From contig NC_082612.1 in the NCBI RefSeq assembly GCF_030936135.1, positions 13,685,001-13,749,000 on the forward strand: DNA of 64,000 bases. Reading direction: 5' to 3'. The notes beneath the pieces were generated by a model. The model was not told the DNA's origin. It searched no databases and saw nothing but the letters and a program-made list of their open reading frames with translations. This DNA comes from Gavia stellata. Taxonomy: Eukaryota; Chordata; Aves; Gaviiformes; Gaviidae. Below are positions 31,248-42,982 of the stretch, piece by piece (position 1 is the stretch's first letter; every line of letters begins with the position of its first letter). Made by a program: the position numbers and the translations under genes.

Positions 31248-33233
31248 AGCTCTTAACTTCACATACAGGTGGGGCTGCTTTGTTATCTCAAAAGTCAGCC
31301 TTGCAGGTTTCCTTATGTGTACGCATGCACACGCGTGTGCGTGCAGACATACACCTGGAGCAAGGCTTCAATTCCAACTAAGCTGGCTTTTTGGTAAATA
31401 CCATAGCCCTTTACATGCAAAAGAAATCTCCAATCATCTGTGTTATATACTGTTTCACTACTGTCCTATTTATGCTCCTCTTCTAGTTCCACACTTAATA
31501 GTGTATTAAAAACAAAAAGGTAGAACACCTTTTAGAGATTATTTGCATCTTTAAATACGATGGCAGTCATCACTGCTCACACAGGCTGTAAATTCTACTG
31601 AATGACTAAAAGAACGTGTCTACTGTATGTGTATACCGGGTGCTTTTGGACCCTGGGAATGACCAGGAGGGACTGGGGTAGACTACCAGCAGTGCGATGG
31701 CGTTGTGAGCCCGTGTCCTAGATTGACACGAGCTATTTCATCAAACTGCTTCGGAAGCAAGCAACTTCCAACTTAGGAAGGCAAGAGGCCGGCATACAAA
31801 CTCTAGATGTGTCCTAGTATTCATGCATATACTTACTGTGCATTAGGGTTTTCTTGGGTTTTTTTTTCATGTCTCATCTGATGTCTTCAAGCATCAAAAT
31901 AGAGGGGGGTTTTTTATGTGTACTGTAATCTCCCCAAAGCAAAAACTGCTGATCCAACAAAGGGTCTAAAGTACATAGTCATTAAAGAATTTGAAAGATG
32001 AAATAGCTCCACCCTTGTCATTTTTTCCAGCTTTATAAACCAATAACTTTAAAAGACAGCTGTCCAGATACAGTGAGAATAGATGAGGACCCCCTAATGA
32101 AAGTAATATCTTTCACTTTAATCTTATTTCATCTCTATGTCTTAAATTATCTAAAAATTAGTTAAGCTCTGACTTTGATGAAAAGGAGTAACGTGGGTGT
32201 CCATACAAGAATTAAGGTAGAGGCAGCCCTGCCTCTTTCGCCTTTGCCACCTTCATCTGTGACTCACGGGGGCTTTCCCACCAGGAATCAGCAAACTGGA
32301 GAGCAGAAAAGACATGAGTAACTGTTTTCCTTCAAACACCACAGCTTTGCATAAAGACAAAACTGATCAGTGTAATGCTTGCCCAGGCTTTGATCACTCT
32401 TGGACCAAAAATGGCTGGTTTTGCCTTTGCCTCTGATGACATTTGACCATGCGCTGGGAGAGCAGCTCCTCTATTTTGCAGCTGTTCATAGATGCTTATT
32501 ACCTGCTCCATCCTGCGTGGCACGGCACAATTGTCATCTCTCAATTGTAACCCCACACTAACATTTTACCCAACTGATCAGCTACAAACTTGCTGTTTTT
32601 ATAAAATTCATTGTAAATCCCATTCCTTGTCCCCGCTTGGTGAGTATTTTCACTTCCACCAGAATAACTCATTCTAATGGTCTTTTTTTTTCAGTGTCCT
32701 GCTTTCAAGGCTATTGACCAGTGTTTTGTAACATCTCAATTCCCAGATAAAAAGTAGAGCCACACGTCATTTTAAAGTAATGTTACTTTTTAAATGGCAG
32801 TCTGGTTTTACATGCAAATCAACAGAAATCTGACATGTAACCTTAAATCTAAAGTTGTAGATAACATTAGAAATTGGCATTATTCTGGGACTCACAAAAA
32901 AAAAAAACTCTTTTGAACGTGGGGGTTTTTTCTTTCCCTCTGTTGACACTGGACGCTCGAAGGAGGCCTCTCGTTCATCCGGCTGAGCGGCGTGGCCAGC
33001 GAGGGCTGTGAAGGGGCATTGAGAGGGAAAGAATTGCTGCTGGTTTGCAGTGAGGTCCCAGCCTGGCTGGGCTCTGGGCACCCTCCCAGCTGCAAAGCCA
33101 GCGGCGCAGAGGCTCACACCTATTGAGGCACTTGCTGAAGGCAGCACCGTGTAGCCCAGGAAGGTATTTCCAGGCACGTAAAAGGTGCTAGCCACCCAGG
33201 CACCCCGCTGCGGTGCACAGCCCTGCGCCGTGC

Positions 33234-33769
33234 ATCCCAGAGGTCCCCACTACGCTGATTGTTGCTGGTGTGTACATGCACAGATTGTTACTCCACTGAC
33301 CAAGAGTTTTCAAGGTGAAATCCTAGATCTTCAAACACTTGATGCAAATTAATGCCAGCATTTTAGTAATCACTTATTTAGATATTTCGGAGTATCAGAA
33401 AAGGACTACAATCGAGGTATCGACAGAGCAAGGCCTCTTAAAAGTCTAGGTAAAAAGAGTAATTGCGGAATAGCCACAGAAGAGATATCACTGACTGACT
33501 ACGATAAGACAATTGCTGAGGAACATGTTTTGACATCACAGGGTCATCACAAGCAGTATCTCACTTTCCTCTAGCTTAATGATTTACTCTTGCCACTTTG
33601 CTACATCTGTAGGGAAGGGAGAAAACGCTGGCACACGTGCCATCCAGTGAGACACACTGAACGCAGCACACTGCAACCTGAAGCTAGTTGCACATCTGGA
33701 AAACAGGGAACAGCACACTTTTTTGCTCAGGATGTTGCAGATGTGGGCTATTAGCGGAGTCCAGGACTT
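33234..33769. repeat. 536-bp dispersed duplication, copy A
   Basis: Matches 57335-57869 in direct orientation with five substitutions and one single-base indel, about 99% identity. Identity stops abruptly at both ends. No target-site duplication, terminal inverted repeat or poly(A) tail is evident. Copy A keeps a CG at a site where copy B has TG. Confidence 0.95.
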
Positions 33770-34395
33770 CTTGCTGCATCTGATTCTGAAACCTGTGGGG
33801 TGCACTTGGGTCTCACGGTCTGTGCTTCCATTAAAAGAGATGAAGTTTGAAAACAAGACTTTGCTTACACATTTAAAAACCACCCCGACAACAAAAACCC
33901 ACCAGAATCTTCAGGTAGTTACTCACTCCCAGAGAATCAAGGAAAAGCAACTGTGTTTGACAGCACCGAAGAGCTCAAGGTGCCTCTCTCTTCTTTCACC
34001 TGCCCATCATTATCCATCTTTCTGTACCATCAATTGATGTCAGGTCCTAGTTTAAAAGAAGTTAATTCTCTTTATAGCCCTGCAAAGAGCTTGCAGTGCC
34101 AGCTGAAAGCAGCAGCCCTGCCTCTGCGTTTGAGAGTAAAAGCAGAGTCAGAGCTTCATTTTGGAAGGGAACAGTGGGGTTTTTTCTTTCTACGAATCCT
34201 AATATTTTTCAGTAGGAGGTTTACAGAGTGTCAAATTTAAAAAAAAGAACTAGCGTTGTCTTTCTAACAGCTTATAAGCTCCTTTTTAAATAGACTTTCT
34301 GTTTCAGCTGCTGCCAAACCCCTGAAAAACAGAGCTGTGTTGCACAGCTGTAGCCATCAGCATGCAAAACCACACCGGCAAAATTACAACAACGT

Positions 34396-35012
34396 GGAGC
34401 CTACACACGGACACACACGGACACACACACACACACAGACACACACATGCGGACAAACACACACACAGACACGGACACACAGACACGGACACACAGACAC
34501 GGACACACACACACACGGACACATGGACACACACACAGACACACACATGCACACAGACACACAACACGCACACACGGAGACATACACAGACACACACAGA
34601 CACACAGACGCAGACACAGACACACACATGCGGACACACACACACACGGATACAGACACGGACACACAGCCACACAGACACGGACACAGACAAATACACA
34701 CACACGACACACGGACACATGGACACACACTCACAGACACACACGCTGGGGGGACACACGGACATACACACACACAGAAACACACATGGACACACACAGA
34801 GATGCACGCACACACACATGGACATACACATGCACACTGACACACATATACACACACAGAGACAGACACACACACAATAATGTGGAGCCTACACACACAC
34901 ACACGGACGGACGGACACACACACACACAGACAGACACACAGACACATGGACAGACACACAGACACACACACACACACACAGAGATACACAAACAGACAC
35001 ACCACACACACT
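34396..35012. repeat. CA/CACGG-rich simple-sequence array
   Basis: About 0.6 kb of ACAC/ACACGG/ACACAG variants, free of stop codons in several frames on both strands, which gives long spurious Thr-His or Cys-Val frames. The unique-looking flank gtggagcctacac is present twice (34393-34406 and 34881-34894), so a ~488-bp block was itself duplicated. Confidence 0.95.
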
Positions 35013-35514
35013 TACTAACTAAAAGGGAAGAGGCAACTAGTGTGTCTGTGAGCACATGAAAAATACGAGTCATAAGACCGTGAGCTTAGCTCAGTACTTC
35101 CCTTTTTTTAAAAAAAAAAATTATTTTTTTGCTGTTTGCCTCGTCTCTTTGAGAAGGTCACAGGCAGAAAAAGGCTCTGTTGTGAAGCAATATGGTAAAT
35201 TCCCTCTTAATGAGTAGTTTTAGTTGTTTATTTAAAAAAAAACACCATATTTTTTGCATCTAAATCTCACGTTGTAAAGCAAAGTCTGTGTTTGAAGACC
35301 ATTTTTCCTCTCCCGTGGCCGAGGGGCCTAATCTTGGTTGTTGCTTTGAGCACAGAGCCCTGGAGCTGGAGAGGCTTTCCTTCAGCTCTCGTATGTCCCC
35401 CTCCCTGTGCAGCAGCAGGTTAACATGAGGGTGTTGTTGGTAATGAGCCAACTGCTGAAAGTGCTTTAAAAATCCCATCTTCAATCTTCATCAAGAGGGG
35501 GGGGAAAAAAAAAA

Positions 35515-35666
35515 GTAAAATCAAATAATAAAATAAAATAAAATAATAAAATAAAATACAGTAAAATGAAATAAAATAAAATAAAATGAACTAAAATAAA
35601 ATAATAAAAATAAAATAAAATAAAATAAAATAAAATAAAATAAAATAAAATAAAATAAAATAAAAT
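35515..35666. repeat. TAAAA pentanucleotide microsatellite
   Basis: About 150 bp of (TAAAA)n with occasional TAA interruptions, preceded by an eight-G and ten-A run at 35497-35514. It holds many AATAAA strings by chance, which should not be read as poly(A) signals. Confidence 0.95.
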
Positions 35667-36753
35667 CAACCGAAGCTTAGTGCTACTGAGCGAAGCTGGC
35701 AGAAGATGAGTGCAAGCAAAATTATGTTGTCTTTTTAGGCACCACAGTTCAACTGGAAGCCCTGGCCATGGGCTGGTGGGACTGCTAGGGCTTTCTGAAG
35801 GTTTAAGGAAAAAACCTACGTATGTTCATGGAAGAGGATTTCTTTTTTGCCTGTGACTAAATGGGAGGGAGGGGGCTCCAAGCTACAAGGAGTTGGTGGT
35901 AGCGTAGGGGGGACGTGTGGTATGAGCTGACCCTGCCCTTACATTCGTTCCTAAGCATTTGGGGTGGGATTTTTTGGCTTTTGGCGAGCACAGCGTGGCC
36001 AGCCCGGCTCTCCAGCCCCTGCCCACCCAGGGGACCCCCAGCCCTGCCTCCCCTCCCCGTGCCCAGCTGGGCTGATGCTCGGCTTGGGGGCCGTTGCAGA
36101 AAGGTGGACATATGGGTTGAGGTTCTTGGGTGCTGGTACGTAAACGCCTGGTCAGCCCCCCCACCATCCCCACCCTCCCACAAACTGCCCAGGGGAGTTG
36201 AGGGGCTGCTGTTCTTCTCGCCCTTCCCAGTCCTCCGTCCCCCGGTGCTTTGCTTAGTCTGGGAAAGGCAGACAGTGAGAGAACGCTTAAACTGACCCTA
36301 AAATCCATGCAACAGCTTTTCCATTTACGCCAAGGTATTTTTAACCCGCTCATAAATCAGAGGCAACGAAGGGCTCCTGGCTTCAGCAACTAAAGCTTCA
36401 GCTGCAGATTAAAAAAACATTTGCTAATCAGAGGGGGTTTTCAAGTTCCTGTATGTGATTATTCATCCTCATATTACTACCACTAAGTGCTAACTTCAAC
36501 ACCGAGCTGGTATCTGAGTCACTGCGACACTGCCATTAAAAAGCACAACGCTGGCAGCCCTCGTGATGGGCTTCTAAAGCTCTCAGTGGTTCTGCTGGTC
36601 TCAAATTGCAACTGCATTGAAATAATCTGTTTCAAAAGTTTCAGCTTTCATTAAATAGGTATATTTCATTTTTATGTCTGGTGATAGGTGATGATATCTG
36701 GATATATGTTATTGCTATAGAAAATAATGACCAGAAAATATGTATGTTCACAC

Positions 36754-36786
<33 letters not shown>

Positions 36787-36791
36787 TTTTT
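36754..36791. repeat. (TA)n followed by T tract
   Basis: About eight TA units run into 23 consecutive T. Read on the minus strand this is an A tract after which sequence continues without an obvious retroposed body, so it is listed as low complexity only. Confidence 0.85.
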
Positions 36792-37375
36792 GCATCATAC
36801 ACTTGCATACTTTGGCAATGTAATGCACCACGTGTGGGGGTGTGTGTGTCTCTGTGTGTGTACACAATGACAAGTTTTTGTTACAGCAGTGAGGTGGCCG
36901 TGTGGTACATGACACCCGTGGGAGCCCAGCGCCAGCATCTACTACCAAGCTCCGGCTCTCGGGCGTTAGGGGTGATGGGCTGTTTGATATAGCAGAGTTG
37001 GGTCAATCAGGGGTGCTAGGCTGCCTGCCCAAGGCAAAATAGAGACACAGAAGCAACTGCGATGAGATACTGCTAGGGCAAAGAACTTGCCAAATGAGAG
37101 CACCAGCAGTAATCCGAAAGCAGTCTCATGGTTAGTAGGTGGGGGGCAAGGGCTTGGCAATATTTGCATGTACTGTTTCAGTACGAACACTAGCTATACA
37201 GCAGCTAATATTGATTAAAAAAATGTGATGCGTGTATTTAAAAACATGTAGTGGCCAGAAGTCAGAAGATGAAATATAAACCAAAGTAATTTTTTTTTTT
37301 TAAATTAAGACAACATATATATGTCATGTCAATTAAAGAGAACACACACGTTTCTGGTAGTACTGAGCTGTAACC

Positions 37376-37394
37376 AAAAAAAAAAAAAAAAAAA
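37376..37394. repeat. Poly(A) tract
   Basis: 19 consecutive A after ctgtaacc. No clear SINE or processed gene body lies upstream. Confidence 0.7.
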
Positions 37395-37607
37395 GACATT
37401 ACTGCAACAGCTCAGAAAGTGCAAGTGAAGCTGTGCAGTTCTGCAGTGTGTTCCAGTTTGAGTGACCTGAAGAGGTGCGGGACACAGCAGTCGCTATCTT
37501 CACAGAAAAGCTGCTAGGGAAGGCTGGGAAATGCTCTTTGCTTTGATGGGCTTTCCCTAGAGTTAAGTCCAAGGATTTTTCCCCATACTTACACACTGTT
37601 AGTGCTG

Positions 37608-37666
37608 GAGAATCGTAGAATCATCTCTCAGGTTGGAAGGGACCCATAAGGATCAAGAAATCATGC
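37608..37666 (-). mobile_element. CR1 LINE fragment, 3' end, antisense
   Basis: The stretch reads aatcgtagaatcat, then caggttggaagggacccat and aaggatcaa. This is the antisense of the CR1 3' terminus, whose sense strand ends in ATTCTATGATTCT-type octamers. Only about 60 bp are left. CR1 is the dominant LINE in birds and reptiles, which supports the taxonomic reading. The match is to remembered consensus. Confidence 0.8.
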
Positions 37667-40600
37667 GGGATAACTCCAAAAAGTGCATGCCGTGCTCTGG
37701 TTATATTAGGTGTGTTTTCTGCCGACTATATGAAAAAGAAAAGAAAACCTTCCTCCTTTTAGCTGCAGGCCAATACCCCTCTCTGTTTTCAGAACATACC
37801 TGTACTTTGATTGATTACTGCTCCCCCCGTCCCTTCCCAGCTCTTTTAAGGCTCCCTTCTGCAGCCTGCTTCTGCCCAGCAGCGAGCAGAACGTTTGCGT
37901 GGACCGCAGGGTGCCGGACGCGAAGGCAGCGGCCGGCCGGGGCGGCTGATGCAAGAAACTGCTGTGCCAGAGCCACCGAGACCGAGCAAAGGCTTTGGGG
38001 AGAAACTCTCGGTTTAGCAAGCCAGATGATAATTCTTCTGCTATAAACTAGTACCCTTCTGCAGTAAGTGGCTTATATTTTTTCTTTAATGAGCAAGACC
38101 TATGTATCCCTGGGGTCATTCCCAACACAAAGTATTTTAGGCGAGTTCATCTACCTATAGCAAGTTTGACTTCTCTTAAAAAATTAAGTACTTCATTCTA
38201 TGGAGCACGCAGAGCTGTGGGTTTTGGGTTTTTTTATCCCCTGGCTTCTCACTGCCTTTTGCCAGCAAAGGGGAAAGAGATTTGTGCCCAGCAAAGGTGA
38301 CTGCTTGCCACTGCCCGAGCAGCCCGGCAGCGTAAGGGAGGAACTGCACCAACCGTATACATCTGGAGCTTGCAAACTGCCGTAGAGGTGAGGAGTGGGG
38401 AGACTAAACCCAATGCTGGCAGCAAACAGTGTCCAGCGCACGCCACATCAGTCTGAAACCATCCGTATTGCTCAACGAGGCTGAGAAAAAAAGCAAAGTG
38501 TTCCTGTCGGCGCACAGTGTAAGTATTGGCTTACAAGACTGCAAGTGAAGTTACAAAACAAATTCTCCCAAACAAGCTAGTTGTCAAAAACGTACCTGAA
38601 CCGGTTCTCTGATCCTCATCGTGATGAAGACCCCCTCCTCTTCCGTTCCTCCCCCAGCACCTTCTCGCCCTTTCTGTGGGGGAAACGACTTCCAGCAAAT
38701 ACTTTGCCCTTAGTTGAACGTTAACTCACAAACCCAACTTCCCCGATTAACCTGCTGATTACGCCCTGTGATTAACTCTGGCCACCGCTAACAGAGAGGC
38801 TGGCAGCCTTCGCTTTTACAGCCCGGGGATTTTGTGCACCTCGTTCTGCGCAGCAGGGAACCAAGTAACATTTGGCTAAGCTTATTCAAAATAGATAGAA
38901 AAACGTTTTTTTGGACATAAATGCCTTGTCTTTGACTTAATAGAAATAATGCTAACACAAGGTGAGCACGAAGTGCTTGGTGCCCATGGAATTTTGTCGT
39001 GCGGCACCACATAACCCACGTCAGAAGCGAGGTGCTGGTGTCCTGCCCGTAGGCTGCTCGGGTTAGATTGGCAGTTTCTAATATGCCCAAGAAAAGAGCT
39101 GGATGTTTGGCCTCAAGGAGATCTGAGGCACGTTTGCATCTGTCATTCCTCTTCAAAATGCCAAGTTATTTCTATTTCTTAGCAGCGAGGCATAAGGTGC
39201 CTGTGACTAAGGCGCAGCACCCATGTGCGCAGGGTGTTTCGGTGCAGAACAAGCTCTGGGCTCAGGTGGAACTTGGAGTTTCTGTATTTTCCCCTGGGCT
39301 CCGCTTGCATTATTCTGCAGGCGCTGTGCTGAGGTGTACCTGCTGCTACACCCACCCCTCGACACAGCCTGCCACCCTGTCGTGCGTAACCGTGCCTCCC
39401 TCCAGCACCCACGGGCCTTTGCCCACCCCAAAGGGGAAATTTTGCGGTGCTGGGAAGGAACAGGGAAGTCAGCTCGGTTCCTGGGATCTTGCCAACGAGG
39501 AAAAGTCCGTGAGGAACAAATGACGATGCCATTTCTACTGGCCGTACGATAGATGGGTGTTTGCGTAATAAATAAAAATCCAATTGACTTCCATCAGCGA
39601 AAGCCGGGGGTGATGCAAACAACGAAATGTCCCTGGAGATACGGGCAGGCTCTGGGAAGGCACCGTAACCGGCATGTGGAACGAGCTACTAAATACAGCA
39701 CTGGAAGCTGCAATCGGGAATATATTTTCTGCAATGCTAACCAGTTAGAGGGAGTGACATTAAATTGGTATTCCGTTTCCACCAATTTCCATATTGCAGC
39801 TGTTTCTTTTCTAGAAACTCCCCTTTTGTAGAAAGAACTGTTGAAATTGCGTGTCTATAAGTGATCTTAAGTGCTGGTATTGCAATAGCAACACTGCAGT
39901 TGCACCATTGGAAGGAAGGACTGTAAAAAGAAATACGGCCATCAAGGGCTTTATAGCTGATGCTGAATCAATTATATGCATTTTTATTTAGAAGTAGCAT
40001 AGAGCATACTTCTCTTTTACACATTCATAATTCAGTATCTGCTGTAACGGCTGTTTCACAGCCAAAGGAGTACCTGCCACACTGGCAGAGGTCTGCCTGT
40101 CACTACCCACCACGGATCGACCGCTTTCAAAGCCGGCCGGGAGGAACGGGCCGGGTCCTCGCCTTGCGCCGCAGAGCTGTGCCAGGAGGACCTGACCTGC
40201 ATCAGCTGTGGTTGCGTCCGCCTTGCAGAACAGCCGCGGATTTCACACCCTCATCTCAGCAGTTACCCTCCTGAGCTGATGGAAACAGTGCCGCGTTCGA
40301 ACAAGGACTAGCGAGGTCTGTTCTCTGCGTGCTTGCAATAAAAGCTAATTGCTCTGTTCAACCAGCAGTCGAACGCTGTTGAATTCTACTGGGTATGTAC
40401 CATCTCATACGGTAATGAGTAGTTACAGAGTAGTATTTCTGGATGGGACCATAGCTTCCACCCAGAAACGGCGCAGTGGCTGAGCAGTACATTTTAGCAA
40501 CAAACTATTTGAGCAAGTTTCTCCTTTCAAAGGCAAAATCTGTTTTAGACTACAGGAGAATCAAAGCCACATTGCTTTTAGCTATTAGCAATCACAATAA

Positions 40601-41285
40601 CCTCTCAGGGAGTCTTACTTTCTTTTAGTGTATGAGAACAGCAGTTTATGTTAATCAAGGAGAAAAACCCCAACATTTCATCGCAGGCTGTTTGGAGTTA
40701 CGCCAGAAGCCTCTGAGGTTGGGGAAAGTAGTCACGCTCGGTGCTTTGATGCTTGCTGACACGCACTATACCAGAGGAAAAGGCACAGCATCGCTTTTTG
40801 AATTACAATGTCTGAATTACTTCAGTACAGTAATTCAAACATTGATACCTTCAAATGGACATCTGCAATGACACCAACCGTGTCTTGCATGGCGTAGGCA
40901 AACACATGAAGGTATTCAGAGCCAAAGCCAGAAAGAATTTGGCTACCGTGGCGCGTAGTCGAACTTGCAGTTGCCAGAACAGGACCTGCAAGCCCAAGCC
41001 AAGCTGCTGGCCTGAGCACCGAGGGATGGGGGCAGCTCCCCCAGCCGAAGCCAGGCAGCAGAGGAAGCGATGTGTGACCAGGCGGAGGCAGGCCGGTGGT
41101 CAGGGCTGCTCTTGGTCCCAGTACCTTTCTTTATAATCCCCGCCATTAACAACCTTAATGGTTAACGTCAGTAACGCCGACACTTGGTAAGCACCCTACA
41201 TAGAATGGGGTGCCAGAGTCCATTAGGACTTCCTCAGTATGCAGCTTAAGGTCTTTTTCTGTTCGAGATTACAACCAAAGGTGTA

Positions 41286-41327
41286 AAACATCTTCAAATA
41301 CAAACTCTTCAAAATTTGAAGATGTTT
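41286..41327. repeat. 14-bp inverted repeat with 14-base loop
   Basis: Arms AAACATCTTCAAAT (41286-41299) and ATTTGAAGATGTTT (41314-41327) pair perfectly. No transposon or RNA-gene context was recognised. Confidence 0.85.
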
Positions 41328-42531
41328 AGTCCTAGGAATTTTACAAATAATTTAATAGAAACTAACTGTCCATCTCTGCACCTCACCACCCCCAAGAGAC
41401 TATGAAGTTGGACAGGATTTGCTAACTTGCATACGCCAGGATTAATTGCATACCGTAATGCTCATTTTTGATGATGTAGCTGTGGAAAGCTGTTTTGGAA
41501 CCAAGGATATTTTAAGTACACATGTGATAAGCACAGACTCAGAGGACTGCCCAGCATTTTGTCTGTACAGTGCTTTCATCAGGTGAAGGTCTTCATTTAT
41601 GTGTTGGACTCCCTTTACTGGTGTTATGAAAAAGACTTCAGTCTCTAAGAAAAAAAAAAAATCAAGAACAATTTAATTCCCTCTTCTCTTGGGAATGGGA
41701 GAGGCACCTTATATGCTGCAATAAGATAAATCTTATCTGAGATCATTCCTGGAGTTACATGCCTTGTGGTGGGCATGACTTATCCTACTACTCACAGCAC
41801 TTTCTCAAGATGGGCACTTCCAAGCCCTGTTCAAATGAATGTGCCGTGTCAATCTACATCGTGGGAGAAGTAATCTACCACTTCATGCTCAAGGCCTGCA
41901 GGCAAGATAATCACTTGACAGACACCTGTAAGCCTACCTGAAAGTGAATCATAAAGTACATATGGGAATTTTATGTACCTCAGGAGTTGATGGAAGTTGA
42001 CTGGAAGCTGTAGTTCCTTTGTCGAGAGGACCAAGAGGTCCTCTAGAGAATCTCCAACAGAGCACCTTGGTCTAGATCTGCAATGAATTTTAGCAGAATG
42101 GGCCCCAAAATAAGTGGTTTTTAAAAGTTTCAGTCTCCAAAGTTGAAACAGAAAAACCTGAACTGAATTCAGAGTATCTAAGTTACTCTGTAAGAGGAGC
42201 TACTGCAACTCCAGTTCCTACCACAGTCCAGCATTACACTTCAGCACTAAAACTAATTGCATGTACACACGTACACCCCACAGAACCCACGTTTTGAAAG
42301 AGGTACCTGAATGGCATTGGCAAGGCTTCGTGTCATAAACTTCACCTGCCCTCATCCCTCCCAAGAGGAAGAGGGAAAGCACTCTGAGGCTCAGTAATGA
42401 AGTGGGTCCCTCATTATCCTTCACCCATTATCATATCATCTAGATAATTCAGTGGGTGAGGGGGAGAAATGGAGATTGCAGTTAGCAGGGGGAAATACTC
42501 CACAACCAGTTTCTTTTAAAAATTAATTGTA

Positions 42532-42537
42532 TTTAAT
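42532..42537 (-). terminator. Candidate poly(A) signal of the tetraspan gene
   Basis: ATTAAA on the minus strand, about 345 bases after the stop. It is followed 20-30 bases later by ctggttgtggagtattt, a suitable GU-rich element. It would give a short 3' UTR (about 42515-42878). Confidence 0.4.
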
Positions 42538-42878
42538 ATTTGAATGCCTAAGGCTAGCACTGCTAGACGAATTGCATGATGAATTCTAGTGGAATAAAAC
42601 ATGATACAGGTACAAAAGCTGGAGGACAAAATGCTCACGCTTTCCAGAGACAATGAGGTATTTTAACTGTACAAAGTCTGAATGTCCAAAAACACCTGCA
42701 GATCTTCCCCTTCGCACTGTTATCTTTGCTGAACGTCGGGCATTCCATAGTTCTCTCTTTCTGTGTGTTTTTCAAAAGGCCAAGGAAAAGTGCTTAACCA
42801 TCTTTAAAGACGAAGAACTTCTTACATCTTTCTTGCCACATTTTTAGACTAGCAGCTTTAAAACATTCGACCACTTTT

Positions 42879-42982
42879 TCAAGCCATTCTGATATATGGT
42901 GGAGGTTTGGATGCGTCTTCCTCTGCATCTAAGTCCTGGGCTGGAAACCGATCTGGGCAGTTAAAAATTCTGCCCCCAGGGC
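42879..42982 (-). CDS. Tetraspan gene coding exon 6 (terminal)
   Basis: Acceptor ...ccctacacag. Two bases complete a Ser codon, then PGGRIFNCPDRFPAQDLDAE, EDASK and PPPYIRMA, TGA. The acidic stretch followed by PPPY near the C terminus suggests a WW-domain docking tail. Confidence 0.83.

Larger units (their letters stand above)
28404..31265 (+). other. RAB33B: RAB33B 3' UTR
   Basis: AT-rich, no coding frame. AATAAA hexamers at 30860-30865 and 31242-31247 are candidate ends; the latter is followed by a GT-rich stretch (ggtggggctgctttgtt). Contains an imperfect tandem duplication at 30226-30425. The end is approximate. Confidence 0.6.
31270..42510. other. Intergenic region RAB33B to tetraspan gene, no gene recognised
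   Basis: About 11 kb between two convergent genes. Holds simple-sequence arrays, a CR1 fragment and one copy of a dispersed duplication, listed separately. Open frames of up to 150 codons around 39.1-39.6 kb overlap on both strands in a GC-richer patch. They show no recognisable domain or splice pattern, so they are not called. Confidence 0.6.

Noticed and set aside
34304-35073. Long overlapping open frames on both strands (up to about 229 codons)
   Set aside because: They are translations of the CA/CACGG array (Thr-His or Cys-Val repeats) and have no coding character.
35515-35666. Many AATAAA hexamers
   Set aside because: Part of the TAAAA microsatellite, not transcript ends.
39068-39622. 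Opposed open frames of about 150 codons near 39.1-39.6 kb
   Set aside because: Frames overlap on both strands in a moderately GC-rich patch. No motif, no splice pattern, no promoter-like context.
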